Source: Heliophilum fasciatum
GTDB taxonomy: Bacteria > Bacillota > Desulfitobacteriia > Heliobacteriales > Heliobacteriaceae
Length of the DNA stretch: 42,986 nucleotides
Assembly (NCBI RefSeq): GCF_004341395.1
Contig: NZ_SLXT01000024.1
Span: forward strand, 1-42,986
Direction of reading: 5' to 3'
Part shown: in pieces, positions 16,663 to 25,601 of the stretch
How positions within the stretch are numbered: the first letter of the stretch is position 1
How the letters are laid out: every line of letters starts with the position of its first letter
Notes under the pieces: generated by a model
Seen by the model: the letters and a program-made list of their open reading frames with translations, nothing else
The model's database searches: none
Told to the model about the DNA's origin: nothing
Program-made: the position numbers and the translations under genes

Positions 16663-16808
16663 CGCCGCTCATTCCCTTCTTCGTTCTCAGTGAGAACATC
16701 GCTGGAAATATCATCGATATTATCACTAAACATAATGTGTAAAACCTTGCCAAAGGTGCCCAAGATAGCCGCAACATACAGTAAATCAAATAGGTTTTCA
16801 GGTTTCAT
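16659..16808 (-). CDS. Small membrane protein of the cbb3 operon, 49 residues
   Basis: ATG at 16806-16808 opens a 49-codon frame preceded by GGGGGGA. The product has one hydrophobic segment (residues 6-24, LFDLLYVAAILGTFGKVLH) and a very acidic tail (DNIDDISSDVLTENEEG). Its TGA overlaps the ATG of ccoG, so the two are coupled. No known family was recognised; its size and single helix suggest an oxidase assembly or accessory subunit like CcoQ or CcoH, but the sequence does not resemble either. It is too short for most gene finders. Confidence 0.65.
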   Translation of the reverse strand: MKPENLFDLLYVAAILGTFGKVLHIMFSDNIDDISSDVLTENEEGNERR

Positions 16809-16884
16809 CGGGAATCCCCCCGTTTCTGCAAGCAGGAGAAGAAAGCTTATAGAAGCCTCTTCCCCTGCAACAGATACCGTAAAA

Positions 16885-17298
16885 CTACTTTTTATTCGCC
16901 AGATAATCTACGATAGCTGTTTTTTCACTGTCTTTTAGCATCTTAAAACTGGCGCCCATATTCGCAGCTGAGTTAGCATTTCGGCTACCTGGATCGTTTA
17001 TGAATTTTTCTAAAGCTGCTCTATCCATACGTGCACCCACTTGATCTAAAGCCGGACCTACGGCACCGCCCTTGCCATCGATTATATGACAAGCGGAACA
17101 TTTTTGGCTGATCACAAGCTTAGCATCCGTTTGTGGTTCCGCCGGACGGCTATAGGAAATGGTTGGACTATCAATTAACACATAGTAAAAAGCCCAAATA
17201 AAAAGTCCAATATAGACGGGATAAAGAAATTTAGGAATTGAACCATGGCCGACTTTCATTCCCCCAACGTTGTCGGCATGTTCTTCTTTTTTTGCCAT
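16885..17298 (-). CDS. ccoP: CcoP-like single-heme cytochrome c
   Basis: From ATG 17298, with GGAGGAGG upstream, the product has 137 residues: a soluble head, a membrane helix near 24-42 and one cytochrome c domain. The haem motif is C67-x2-C70-H71, and M114 or M120 in NMGASFKML is the likely axial ligand. It stands where ccoP is found, as electron entry subunit of the cbb3 oxidase, but classical CcoP carries two haems; single-haem forms occur in Gram-positive bacteria. A longer frame from 17337 lacks a good ribosome binding site. The start follows the CcoS-like gene by 72 bases. Confidence 0.85.
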   Translation of the reverse strand: MAKKEEHADNVGGMKVGHGSIPKFLYPVYIGLFIWAFYYVLIDSPTISYSRPAEPQTDAKLVISQKCSACHIIDGKGGAVGPALDQVGARMDRAALEKFINDPGSRNANSAANMGASFKMLKDSEKTAIVDYLANKK

Positions 17299-17370
17299 GT
17301 ACGAGAGCCTCCTCCCGATTTGGTGATGTAAGTACATAACGGTTTTTCTTACGGTATAGCAAGCTACTAC

Positions 17371-17511
17371 TTAGTCATCGTGTAACATCCGGTATTTGAT
17401 ATCTTCCACATTTTCAAACTGACCGTCCCGTTTGGCCCACCAGAACACGCACAGGATGCCACCGAAAGAACTAACCAGAAAAAGCGTGATGAGCCACATG
17501 CTCGCTGTCAT
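17371..17511 (-). CDS. CcoS-like cbb3 oxidase assembly protein, 46 residues
   Basis: This tiny gene starts with ATG 17511 after AAGGAG and encodes one membrane helix (residues 5-25) followed by FWWAKRDGQFENVEDIKYRM then LHDD. The W-A-x(2)-x-G-Q-F/Y-x(2)-x-E/D... and final D-D pattern is that of CcoS, needed to insert haem and copper into the oxidase in Proteobacteria. It lies between ccoO and ccoP, the slot normally taken by ccoQ, which is unusual. CcoQ-like identity cannot be excluded because both are short single-helix proteins, but the GQF motif favours CcoS. Confidence 0.7.
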   Translation of the reverse strand: MTASMWLITLFLVSSFGGILCVFWWAKRDGQFENVEDIKYRMLHDD

Positions 17512-17565
17512 AGGAACTTCTCCTTCCTGATTCCGATTACTTGGGTCTCACCGGAATCTGGAGCA

Positions 17566-18096
17566 TTAATAGCGATATTGAGGATCACTTTGATCCGTAG
17601 GGTTGTCAATATGTTTTAACGTTACCAGATACTCTGCCAGTGCATCCAACTCTTCATCGCTTAAAAACTTATATGGCGGCATAATACTTCCAGCTACCAC
17701 CGATTGAGGATCTTTCAAATGTTTGATATGCCATGCCTTGTCGGGAATCCGGTCACCCACCCAAAGCAAATCAGGGCCTGTCCGGTTTGATCCATGTAAG
17801 TGGGGCGAATCATAGTAGGTATCACCGGCACGGATAACGGGCCCTAATTTTTCATCCGTCTTTGTTGGCCGGACCCATTGAGTGTGACAGTACATACAGC
17901 CGTTTTGCATATAAAGCTCTCGTCCTTTAGCCGCTTTGGATTGCGGATTATCGTTAACGACTTGCTTACGGTATTCGGCTGTTGGTGTTGGGGTCATCAA
18001 GTTCTCTTCTGTGAAAGGAATAAACATCGTAGCTACAGTACCTACCGCGAAAAAGAAAATAGCGACAAATACAAGTAAATAAGGATTACGTTCCAC
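17566..18096 (-). CDS. ccoO: cbb3 oxidase subunit CcoO (cytochrome c)
   Basis: The 176-residue protein has an N-terminal membrane anchor (about 8-26) and one haem c domain: C67-x2-C70-H71 in NGCMYCHTQW, the family motif GPDLLWVGDR near 108-116, and axial M139 in SIMPPY. CcoO passes electrons from CcoP to CcoN. It starts with GTG 18094-18096 after AAGGAGGG and follows ccoN by 29 bases. It is shorter than many proteobacterial CcoO proteins but keeps all the haem ligands. Confidence 0.92.
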   Translation of the reverse strand: MERNPYLLVFVAIFFFAVGTVATMFIPFTEENLMTPTPTAEYRKQVVNDNPQSKAAKGRELYMQNGCMYCHTQWVRPTKTDEKLGPVIRAGDTYYDSPHLHGSNRTGPDLLWVGDRIPDKAWHIKHLKDPQSVVAGSIMPPYKFLSDEELDALAEYLVTLKHIDNPTDQSDPQYRY

Positions 18097-18125
18097 AGTT
18101 GTCCCTCCTTCTGCCCATGCATCGA

Positions 18126-19544
18126 TTAAGCTTGAACCGGTTTAGCTGCCTTTGTATCTGTTAATTTAACTGGTTTTTTATTTTTTGACGTCTCCATCGT
18201 AACAACCTTGCCAGAGGTTACGGTCTTCATAATATTCCAGATGAACACCAACATCGAGGCAACCATTAACACACCGCCAACAATCCGGATCATCATGAAG
18301 GGTCGCATGGATTCAACAACAGTCATGGCATCTTTGCCATCGGCCCACGCAAATCCTTGCAAAATACCGGCTGTCCAAAGGTCAAGGGCCATGACTAAAA
18401 AGCCGATCGTTCCCAGCCAGTAGCTCCAATTCGCTAAGTTCCAACTGTAGAGCTCCCGTCCGGTTACTCGGGGAATAATATAGAACATTCCCGCCATCCC
18501 GATGAACGAAAATGTAGCATACGGTGCCATGTGCGCATGTCCTACCGTCCAGTGAGTAAATTTAAGAACAGCCGATACTGTCATCAGTGAATGAAAAGGT
18601 CCTTGCAAACAAGCCGCTACATAGAAAATTGATGCGGTCAGAATAAACTTAACAATTACATTTTCTTTAACCAAATGCCAGTTCCCCTTAACGGTAAGGA
18701 ACATATTCGCCACAACCGACCAAACAGGAATGATCAACAGCAAAGAGGGAGCAATACCGGCTTTTTGTAGCCACGCAGGAATCGGACCATTCGAGAGATG
18801 GTGTGGACCATTCCAGACATAAAATATAGCAATTGTCCAGAAGCCGATTAAGGAAAGGCGATGACTGTAAATCGGCAGTCCGGTGACTTTAGGGAGCAAA
18901 TAATAGGCCATGGCTACGCCCATCGTTGTAAACCAAAGTCCCAATACGTTATGCCCATAAAACCAGTTAAAGTTCAACTGGTGGACACCGGGAAGATGAA
19001 GAAATGGTTCAGGAATATTACCGATAATATAGACTAAGGGCAACCAGAGGATGGAAGCGACAAAATACCACACGGAAACATAAAATTGCTTTTCTTTCCG
19101 CTGGGCGATTGTCATAAAGATATTCACAATTACGAGAATTACCATAACAGCGATATAAAGATCAAGCGGCCAGAGTAATTCGGCATATTCAACACCGGAA
19201 GTGATGCCGGCCAAAAGGGTCAAAGCCCCTACCAGCAGACCTACGTTCCACATCCAAACAGTAAAATTACCGAGTTTTTCACTCCAGAGCTTGGTTCCAA
19301 GCAGTCGTGGAATCATGTAATACATTGCTCCGACTTGAACCATCGATAACCAACCTAACAGTTCACCGTTCGTATGTACCATCCGCAAGCGTCCGTATGT
19401 TAAGAAGGATGTGTCTCCCAGAAATGTGGGCCAGACCAATTTAATTGCAACAAAGAGCCCACCAAAGAGAGCAGGAACAATAAACCAAATCATCGATGTA
19501 AGAAGCATATTTTTGGCGGCACTGTTTTCAGCAGAACTTAACAT
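18126..19544 (-). CDS. ccoN: cbb3 oxidase catalytic subunit CcoN
   Basis: CcoN holds the haem b and the haem b3-copper centre that reduces oxygen and pumps protons. The 472-residue protein has about twelve membrane helices and all key histidines: RMVHTNGELLGW (haem b), FYGHNVLGLW and NGPHHLSN (copper ligands), and FTHWTVGHAHMAPY (the two haem histidines). I chose ATG 19544; the frame continues to a GTG at 19568, but the AAAGGAG lies inside that extension, pointing to the inner start. It is first in the operon ccoN-ccoO-ccoS-ccoP-small-ccoG. Cbb3 enzymes are high-affinity oxidases, suited to low oxygen. Confidence 0.92.
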   Translation of the reverse strand: MLSSAENSAAKNMLLTSMIWFIVPALFGGLFVAIKLVWPTFLGDTSFLTYGRLRMVHTNGELLGWLSMVQVGAMYYMIPRLLGTKLWSEKLGNFTVWMWNVGLLVGALTLLAGITSGVEYAELLWPLDLYIAVMVILVIVNIFMTIAQRKEKQFYVSVWYFVASILWLPLVYIIGNIPEPFLHLPGVHQLNFNWFYGHNVLGLWFTTMGVAMAYYLLPKVTGLPIYSHRLSLIGFWTIAIFYVWNGPHHLSNGPIPAWLQKAGIAPSLLLIIPVWSVVANMFLTVKGNWHLVKENVIVKFILTASIFYVAACLQGPFHSLMTVSAVLKFTHWTVGHAHMAPYATFSFIGMAGMFYIIPRVTGRELYSWNLANWSYWLGTIGFLVMALDLWTAGILQGFAWADGKDAMTVVESMRPFMMIRIVGGVLMVASMLVFIWNIMKTVTSGKVVTMETSKNKKPVKLTDTKAAKPVQA

Positions 19545-19669
19545 CAGAATGGACAACTCCTTTCGCACAATAAACTTCAGGTAACCATATGGGTTTGCTC
19601 TTAACCGCTCACCCCCTCAACGCATTCCTTATAACCTTAACTGATATTCCTTCTTGGCCCCCATTTCAG

Positions 19670-19723
19670 TTACAGTTTATTTAATAGTAACGTTTCCTTT
19701 TTCAAGTATTCAACGTACTTCAA
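19670..19723 (-). CDS. Possible 17-residue leader peptide upstream of ccoN
   Basis: A strong CAGGAGGA sequence precedes a TTG at 19723 with spacing of five and a frame of 17 codons (LKYVEYLKKETLLLNKL) ending in TAA. It lies in the ccoN leader, 125 bases upstream of the ccoN start. The good ribosome binding site is the only evidence, so it may be a leader peptide or chance. Confidence 0.2.
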   Translation of the reverse strand: MKYVEYLKKETLLLNKL

Positions 19724-19780
19724 CTTGATCCTCCTGAGCAAGTATTTTTTTTCTCATTCAAATACTCCGGGTTTAGAAAT

Positions 19781-19826
19781 AAAAAAACGCTCGCTAACCC
19801 AATTATTTCTCAGGGTTTGTGAGCGT
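19781..19826 (-). terminator. Terminator or attenuator upstream of the cco operon
   Basis: On the minus strand ACGCTCACAAACCC pairs with GGGTTAGCGAGCGT and is followed by seven T residues. It lies about 55 bases past the end of the 6S-like RNA and 240 bases before ccoN. It could be a second terminator for the RNA or an attenuator in the ccoN leader. Confidence 0.7.
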
Positions 19827-19880
19827 CTTTACAAGTTGATCAATTTATGATTTTCCGGAAGCAAGATCATATTGAAGATA

Positions 19881-20068
19881 AAAAAAGACACCCACAATGC
19901 CGTTGCACCCAAGGTTTCAAAACCTGCATCTCGCAGGTGGGTGTCTTACATAAAGTTTTTGTCTTCCCACCCGTAGTGGGCATGACAGCCACCGTATGAA
20001 TCTTGACTCCCGTTCATGTTACGTAGGTTAGAAACATGAAGGGTCTGACGTGCATTGTAGGTGTCTCT
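19881..20068 (-). ncRNA. ssrS: Structured RNA, 6S RNA candidate
   Basis: The minus strand forms a rod-like RNA of about 185 nt. Its 5' end AGACACCTACAATGC pairs with 3' GCATTGTGGGTGTCT (one G-U wobble), and the closing helix is followed by seven T residues as terminator. Inside are hairpins with TTCATGTT/AACATGAA, a terminal GCCCAC-TACG-GTGGG type loop and CCTGC-GAGAT-GCAGG. Length, the long closing stem, the internal loops and a consensus -10 immediately upstream fit 6S RNA, which binds the vegetative RNA polymerase. No known riboswitch motif is present. The identity is inferred from structure, not from a covariance search. Confidence 0.55.
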
Positions 20069-20077
20069 TTTGTATTG

Positions 20078-20083
20078 ATTATA
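20078..20083 (-). promoter_or_regulatory. -10 box of the structured RNA
   Basis: A consensus TATAAT on the minus strand ends about ten bases before the first paired base of the RNA. A clear -35 hexamer is not visible at 17 bases; TTGACG just upstream is too near, so the promoter may depend on the strong -10. Confidence 0.5.
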
Positions 20084-20134
20084 GATCGTCAAAGAACAAT
20101 TTGCACTGGAAATTTAAATCCAATTTTACGATTG

Positions 20135-22879
20135 TTATTGAGCACGCGTTCGACGTTCCAAATCTTCAATCAATCGTTGTAGCGCTTTCATTTTCTCACC
20201 ATAGCCTGACCAATCTCCCGCCTTCAAGGCATTTTGGGCATCGTCAAAGGTTGTTCTCGCTTGTCCGGCCAAGTCAGCAACCGTAACTGTCATGGTTTCG
20301 ATTTTGTTTGGTTCTGCTGGCACAGTTCTATCTGTAGATAATCGGGTTAGACCGAAAATCTTCTGTAACGCCAAGTCGAGCGTTTCTTCCATTACAACTT
20401 GCTCACCATAGATAGCAATGACGCGACGAAGAGCCGGTAGTTTCCCCTGTTCAGACTGTAAGAAAAGCGGCTGAATATAAAGCAAGGAATGATTGATCGG
20501 TAAAACAATCAGATTGCCACGAATGACCGATGATCCTCGCTGATTCCATAGGGTAAGGTTTTGTGAAATTTGTGAGTCTTGATCGATACGCGCTTCGATC
20601 TGCGCCGGCCCATAAATTAATTCTTGCTTAGGAAAGTTATATACCAGTAATTTACCGTAATTGTCCCCGTCCATGCGTGCCGCCATCCAAGCAATCATGT
20701 TATCTTTTTTTGATGGCGTATATGGCGTCATTAAGATAAACTCCGGCTTTTGTCCGTCCGGCAGTCGCATTACGGTATAATAGGGTTCCATCGTTTGAGC
20801 TTGTTTATCATTGGCCAATCGTGGCAAATTCCATTCATCTTCCCGGTTATAAAAAATACTGGCGTCATCCATGTGGTACGTGGCATACGTTTGCGACTGA
20901 ATTTTAAATAATTCTTCAGGATAACGCAAATGGGCTTTGGTATTTGAGGACATCGCCTCCAACGGTTGAAACATACCGGGAAAAATGTGCTGATAACTGG
21001 CAATGATCGGATCGTCAATATCGCTCACATAAAAGTTCATTTTGCCTGTATAGGCATCCACCGTAGCTTTGACCGCATTACGAATGTAGTTAACTTGTTG
21101 CCCTTTCACCGGTTGTGCAAAAGGATATTGCGTAGATGTAGTATAGGCATCAGCGACCCATAACAACCGCCCCTGGTCGATAATCAAGTAAGGATCACTG
21201 TCAAAGTCTAAAAATGGCGCTGTTTTCTGCAAGCGGTCCATAATATTCCGTTCCATCAGCAATTGGCTTTCAGGCAGAATCTCTGATGATAAAAGCAATT
21301 TTAGATCTTTGAAGTGAATCGCATAAAGCAATTTAGAGAAAAATCCACCGACCGGAAGCCCTGCTTGTTCTTGGTACGTCGCATATACGTTATCATCGCC
21401 GGCAGGATAATCAAACTCTTTGGTCGCAGTTTTGACGATGACGTAGTCGTTTGCCGTTTCTCCAAAATAGATTTCCGGACGTGTAATGGCTATGTCAGAT
21501 GAAGACGGCTTTGGAGGAATATCCTTGAGAAAGAATTTAGGCAATCCTTCGCTGGTAACTTCATTGACCGGACTCATTGCCACACCGTAACCGTGCGTGT
21601 AAATCAATCGTTGGTTAATCCATGTTTGCGCGGTTGTTGGCAAGGACGCCCCATCAAACTCACGAGCCGACAGCATTACTTGCCTGGGTTGACCGTTAAT
21701 CATATAACGATCGATGTCGATATTCTTGAATTTGTAATAAAGACGAATCTCTTGTAATTGAGAGTAAGTCTGTTGTAAGGGTTGCCAATCCCAAAGCCGG
21801 ACATTACTTAAGGTATCGGTGTTTTTCGTTAGATCAGCTGCTTGCAAATCATTTTTAGCATTAAAGGGAACATGTTCGATGCGCTCCAACCCGAAAGCCA
21901 GTCGCGTGAACTTAATGTTCATGTCAATATAGGGTTTTTCCATGACAAATTCATTTGGTTCTACCTGAAAACGTTGAATCAGCGTAGGATAAACTTGTCC
22001 TACAAGAATGGATGCCATAAAAAGTGTCCCAATACCATAAATGGCCCACCGAATTTGACGACGTACTAAGGCAAATCCAATCATGGCCGCCGTCAGCAAC
22101 GCGATGATCATCAGAATGTTGTATGCCGGAAGTTGGGCATGAACATCGGTATAACCGGCACCAAAGGTTACTCCACTCGGGGAGTACACAAGGTTATAAA
22201 TATCCAGCCGGTAACCTATCGTTTTGCCCAATAAAAATAACGCAACAATGCCAGCCAGGTGGAACCGTGCCCGCGGCAACTCCCGCCATCCAACACGCTG
22301 AAAACCAAAAGAATTGGCAATTTGATAGACCGCTACCAACAAAATACCGGTGATGATCACCAGTCCCTGCCAAAGCAAGTACGTCCACTCCAACAGGGGT
22401 AGTTGAAACACATAAAAACTAATGTCAATACCAAATAAGGGATCGAGCACACCAAAGGGCTGAGGATTAAGTGCTAAGAGAACCCGTTGCCATTCGCCGA
22501 CTGCCGCTTGCGATATAAAAAAACCGATGGCTATGGATACAAAAAGAAATATCTTGTTGACATTTTCGATTTTTAACCATTCGGCAAGGTTGATCAATCG
22601 TGGATTGGTTACCTCGACTTGTGCAGCATATTGCAGTGCCTGGCTAACCACACCTTTCGTTAGGCGTAAGTTAAGGTAAACAAAGAGGAAAGCAGCTAAC
22701 CAAAGAACTCCTTGCAAAGCAATTGCAGTACCCCATTGAGTCCACCAAACAGCTACATAGCCTTCCGTTGAAAACCAGCGATAATCAATCCAAAGGTCAA
22801 CGAGCCACTTGATGAACGGAATAAGTACCCCCACCAGTAACAAGAGCAGCACTGGAACCGGCGGTTTTCGAAATTCCAT
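20135..22879 (-). CDS. UPF0182 large membrane protein
   Basis: From ATG 22879, with AAAGGATG upstream, the protein has 914 residues. About seven membrane helices fill residues 1-310 (starting VPVLLLLLVGVLIPFIKWLV). A large outer domain follows with the UPF0182 hallmarks: NEFVMEKPYIDMNIKFTRLA, IYTHGYGVAMSPVNEVTSEG, IYFGETANDYVIV and LRYPEELFKIQSQTY. The C-terminal helical tail (AGQARTTFDDAQNALKAGDW) is also typical. The family is widespread in Bacillota, Actinobacteria and Cyanobacteria and has no agreed function. It stands as a single gene with an ACT-domain gene just upstream. Confidence 0.88.
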   Translation of the reverse strand: MEFRKPPVPVLLLLLVGVLIPFIKWLVDLWIDYRWFSTEGYVAVWWTQWGTAIALQGVLWLAAFLFVYLNLRLTKGVVSQALQYAAQVEVTNPRLINLAEWLKIENVNKIFLFVSIAIGFFISQAAVGEWQRVLLALNPQPFGVLDPLFGIDISFYVFQLPLLEWTYLLWQGLVIITGILLVAVYQIANSFGFQRVGWRELPRARFHLAGIVALFLLGKTIGYRLDIYNLVYSPSGVTFGAGYTDVHAQLPAYNILMIIALLTAAMIGFALVRRQIRWAIYGIGTLFMASILVGQVYPTLIQRFQVEPNEFVMEKPYIDMNIKFTRLAFGLERIEHVPFNAKNDLQAADLTKNTDTLSNVRLWDWQPLQQTYSQLQEIRLYYKFKNIDIDRYMINGQPRQVMLSAREFDGASLPTTAQTWINQRLIYTHGYGVAMSPVNEVTSEGLPKFFLKDIPPKPSSSDIAITRPEIYFGETANDYVIVKTATKEFDYPAGDDNVYATYQEQAGLPVGGFFSKLLYAIHFKDLKLLLSSEILPESQLLMERNIMDRLQKTAPFLDFDSDPYLIIDQGRLLWVADAYTTSTQYPFAQPVKGQQVNYIRNAVKATVDAYTGKMNFYVSDIDDPIIASYQHIFPGMFQPLEAMSSNTKAHLRYPEELFKIQSQTYATYHMDDASIFYNREDEWNLPRLANDKQAQTMEPYYTVMRLPDGQKPEFILMTPYTPSKKDNMIAWMAARMDGDNYGKLLVYNFPKQELIYGPAQIEARIDQDSQISQNLTLWNQRGSSVIRGNLIVLPINHSLLYIQPLFLQSEQGKLPALRRVIAIYGEQVVMEETLDLALQKIFGLTRLSTDRTVPAEPNKIETMTVTVADLAGQARTTFDDAQNALKAGDWSGYGEKMKALQRLIEDLERRTRAQ

Positions 22880-22916
22880 TTTTTCTTCATCCTTTTTTGT
22901 GTACCCATTAATGAAT

Positions 22917-23348
22917 TTAAAGTCCGTAGACTTCTTCCCCACTTAACACCGTAATTCCCGCTTCTTGAAGCGCAATGATCGCATCATCGACGCGTTCAAC
23001 CCGGAAAATCACCAGCGCTTGATCAACCGGTTTCTCCGGCAATGCGTAAAGATATTCGATGTTGATATGGGCCTCGGCTAAGACCTCCATAATCTGCGCA
23101 AGGCCACCCGGACAATCAGGAATTTGAACTCCGATAACGTTGGTTTCACTGGCCGTAAAGCCGGCTTCTTTTAAGACTTGGTACGCTTCGTCGGGACGAT
23201 CAACGATCAACCGGAGAATACCAAAGTCAGTTGTATCTGCAATCGATAAAGCTCGGATATTAATATTTTTTTGAGCCAGTGTTTTGGTCAGCATCGCGAG
23301 GCGCCCTGATTTATTTTCTAAAAAAACAGAGATTTGCTTTACTTTCAA
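22917..23348 (-). CDS. Tandem ACT-domain protein
   Basis: The product of 143 residues (TTG start at 23346-23348 after GGGAGAGAAG) is two ACT domains: KQISVFLENKSGRLAMLTKT to about residue 66, and VIGVQIPDCPGGLAQIMEVL from about 70 to the end. ACT domains bind amino acids or similar ligands. Two-domain proteins of this kind are usually encoded beside phenylacetate-CoA ligase genes, as here, in bacteria that ferment aromatic amino acids, and are thought to sense the pathway. It starts 57 bases after the ligase gene. An extra seven residues are possible from an upstream TTG. Confidence 0.82.
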   Translation of the reverse strand: MKVKQISVFLENKSGRLAMLTKTLAQKNINIRALSIADTTDFGILRLIVDRPDEAYQVLKEAGFTASETNVIGVQIPDCPGGLAQIMEVLAEAHINIEYLYALPEKPVDQALVIFRVERVDDAIIALQEAGITVLSGEEVYGL

Positions 23349-23405
23349 GGTTCTTCTCTCCCTACTCAATTACATTTTTCTTTCGAGTTAATAGCAATGG
23401 AAAAA

Positions 23406-24704
23406 TTAAAGTCGGCGGTTATCAATCACACGCTTCGCTTTGCCTTCACTACGTTCAATCGATTTAGGTTCGACAAGGCGCACACGGGAAGACACACCAA
23501 GTAAACTTTCCAGTTCTCGCTGAATCGTACGCTCCACTTGTTCGAGATTGGCAACCTTATCGGAAAACATTTTTTCTGATACTTCAACCCGAACTTCCAA
23601 TGTGTCCATTGTACCTACCCGATCGATGACGAGTAAGTAATGAGGTTCCGTCAATCCTAATTGCAGCAATACGCTTTCAATTTGCGATGGGAAAACGTTG
23701 ACACCACGAATAATGACCATATCATCGGTGCGCCCGCGAATTTTGCTCATCCGCACATGGGTGCGACCGCATGCACAAGGCGTATCATCAAGAACGGATA
23801 TGTCACGGGTCCGGTAACGAATCACTGGAAATCCTTCTTTGGTTAGCGAGGTAAAGACTAACTCACCGGGTTCACCGGGAGGCAAGGGTTCCTCGGTAAT
23901 CGGATCAATAATTTCCGGAATAAAATGATCTTCGAAGATATGAAGCCCCTGACGTACATGACAATCGGTTGATACACCCGGTCCCATAACCTCACTAAGC
24001 CCGTAGATATCAATCGCCATGATCTGTAGTCGATATTCCAGTTCTTTGCGCATCTCTTCTGTCCATGGTTCTGCGCCAAAAACACCGGCTTTAAGCTGTA
24101 ACTGTTCTCGAGGAATTTGCATTTCTTGGATCGTTTCTGCTAAGAAAAGAGCGTACGACGGTGTACAAGCCAAAATCGTTGTACCGAAGTCCTGCATTAA
24201 TTTAATTTGTCGTTTGGTATTCCCGCCGGAAATAGGTACAACTGTTGCCCCTACTTTTTCCGCTCCATAGTGAACGCCCAGTCCTCCGGTAAATAAGCCG
24301 TAACCATAAGCGATCTGAATCACCGATTCAGGACTGGCACCGGCGATCGTCAATGTACGGGCCATTAATTCTGACCAATGATTTAAGTCAGAGCGGGTAT
24401 AGCCGACGACGGTAGCATTCCCTGTGGTGCCGGAGGATGCATGAACTCGGACAATGTCTTTCATCGGTGCAGCAAATAAACCGTAGGGATAGGCGTCGCG
24501 TAAGTCTTGCTTTGTTGTAAAGGGTAAACGACGCAAATCTTCAAGAGAGCGAATATCTTGGGGAGTTAAGTGGCGCTCTTGCATTTTTTGACGATAAGCA
24601 GGGACATTATGATAGACCCGTTCTACCGTTTGCTGTAACCGTTGCAATTGTAATTGCTTGATTTGTTCACGTGGTAACGTTTCCATGGGACGATTCCACA
24701 TCAT
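23406..24704 (-). CDS. paaK: Phenylacetate-CoA ligase
   Basis: This adenylate-forming enzyme joins CoA to phenylacetate or another aryl acid using ATP. The 432-residue protein has the PaaK pattern: [14 protein letters not shown] and [11 protein letters not shown] at the start, the ATP loop [17 protein letters not shown] near 88-104, [22 protein letters not shown] near 235-246, and a C-terminal domain with [26 protein letters not shown] six bases before the ATG supports the start. It is paired with the ACT protein. Indolepyruvate oxidoreductase genes, often nearby, are not in this window, so the substrate could be any arylacetate. Confidence 0.88.
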   Translation of the reverse strand: MMWNRPMETLPREQIKQLQLQRLQQTVERVYHNVPAYRQKMQERHLTPQDIRSLEDLRRLPFTTKQDLRDAYPYGLFAAPMKDIVRVHASSGTTGNATVVGYTRSDLNHWSELMARTLTIAGASPESVIQIAYGYGLFTGGLGVHYGAEKVGATVVPISGGNTKRQIKLMQDFGTTILACTPSYALFLAETIQEMQIPREQLQLKAGVFGAEPWTEEMRKELEYRLQIMAIDIYGLSEVMGPGVSTDCHVRQGLHIFEDHFIPEIIDPITEEPLPPGEPGELVFTSLTKEGFPVIRYRTRDISVLDDTPCACGRTHVRMSKIRGRTDDMVIIRGVNVFPSQIESVLLQLGLTEPHYLLVIDRVGTMDTLEVRVEVSEKMFSDKVANLEQVERTIQRELESLLGVSSRVRLVEPKSIERSEGKAKRVIDNRRL

Positions 24705-24737
24705 CTTCGCTTCTCCTTGTTTTTTTATAAATACCTG

Positions 24738-25601
24738 CTAAGCAGGGGTTACGCGAGAACGATAATTTTTTTGCGCAGCATTTATTGCATCTTGCAATGA
24801 TGACCATACGGACGGTGGAACCGGAACTTCCCCCGGCTGAAACACCGAATAGGGACCATGATAATCGGTTCCTCCGGTCATAAGACAATGATGTTGTAAG
24901 GCGATTTTTTCTATCTCATCTACCCATTTCTTTCTTTGTTCGCCAAAATACCCATAATAGACTTCGATACCGACATCATGGGAATGCAAGAGCTGCGGAA
25001 GCACATCAGGCGATTTAATTAATGCCGGATGTGCAATTACCGGAACACCGCCTGCCTGACGAATCAGCGCAACACCTTCAGTAAAGGATAGCGCGCGGTA
25101 TGGTACATGAGCAGGTGCGCCGGGATCAAGATAGCGCTGCGAAAAAGGTCGCGTTTGGGGCGTCAACGCTCCTCGTTGGTGTAATGCATAGATAATATGT
25201 CCTTTACTGATTGCCCCCTGGGGATTTGCCAGGCGAACGACGGCATCCCAAGGTAAATCAAATCCCAAGTGTTGTAGCTTGGCAACAGTTTCTTGGGCAG
25301 CCTGATTGCGCAAGTCACAAAGACGGCGTAATTGTGCTAAGAAGGCTTGATTTTGCACATCCATGCCGTATCCAAGCAGATGTACTTCCCATTCATCGTG
25401 ATATACAAGTAATTCAACACCGGCAATAAGTTTAAGCCCGAGTGTAGCGGCGGTTTGCTGTACCTCACAATATCCATCTACTGTTTCATGATCCGTAAGC
25501 GCCATTACTGATACTTGATGGCGCACTGCTGCCTGCAAGATCTCCATCGGGGATTGAACCCCATCGGATGCACGGCTATGGAGATGTAAATCGATTCGCA
25601 T
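24738..25601 (-). CDS. PHP-domain metal-dependent phosphoesterase
   Basis: The 287-residue protein starts at ATG 25601 with RIDLHLHSRASDG, the first PHP motif (H-x-H), followed by ALTDHETVDGY (motif 2), HLLGYGMD, VPVIAHPALI and MTGGTDYHGPY. These histidines and aspartates bind two or three metals. Relatives such as YciV/RnaAM hydrolyse 3',5'-bisphosphonucleosides or 5' ends of short RNA. A longer frame begins at 25655 but would lack a ribosome binding site; GAGGATG lies just before the chosen start. It is 33 bases upstream of paaK on the same strand and may be cotranscribed. Confidence 0.85.
   Translation of the reverse strand: MRIDLHLHSRASDGVQSPMEILQAAVRHQVSVMALTDHETVDGYCEVQQTAATLGLKLIAGVELLVYHDEWEVHLLGYGMDVQNQAFLAQLRRLCDLRNQAAQETVAKLQHLGFDLPWDAVVRLANPQGAISKGHIIYALHQRGALTPQTRPFSQRYLDPGAPAHVPYRALSFTEGVALIRQAGGVPVIAHPALIKSPDVLPQLLHSHDVGIEVYYGYFGEQRKKWVDEIEKIALQHHCLMTGGTDYHGPYSVFQPGEVPVPPSVWSSLQDAINAAQKNYRSRVTPA

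Noticed and set aside
19881-20068. Cobalamin or other metabolite riboswitch
   Set aside because: The B12-box and other riboswitch core sequences are absent, the element ends in its own terminator and no downstream gene is joined to it; the 6S-like reading fits better.
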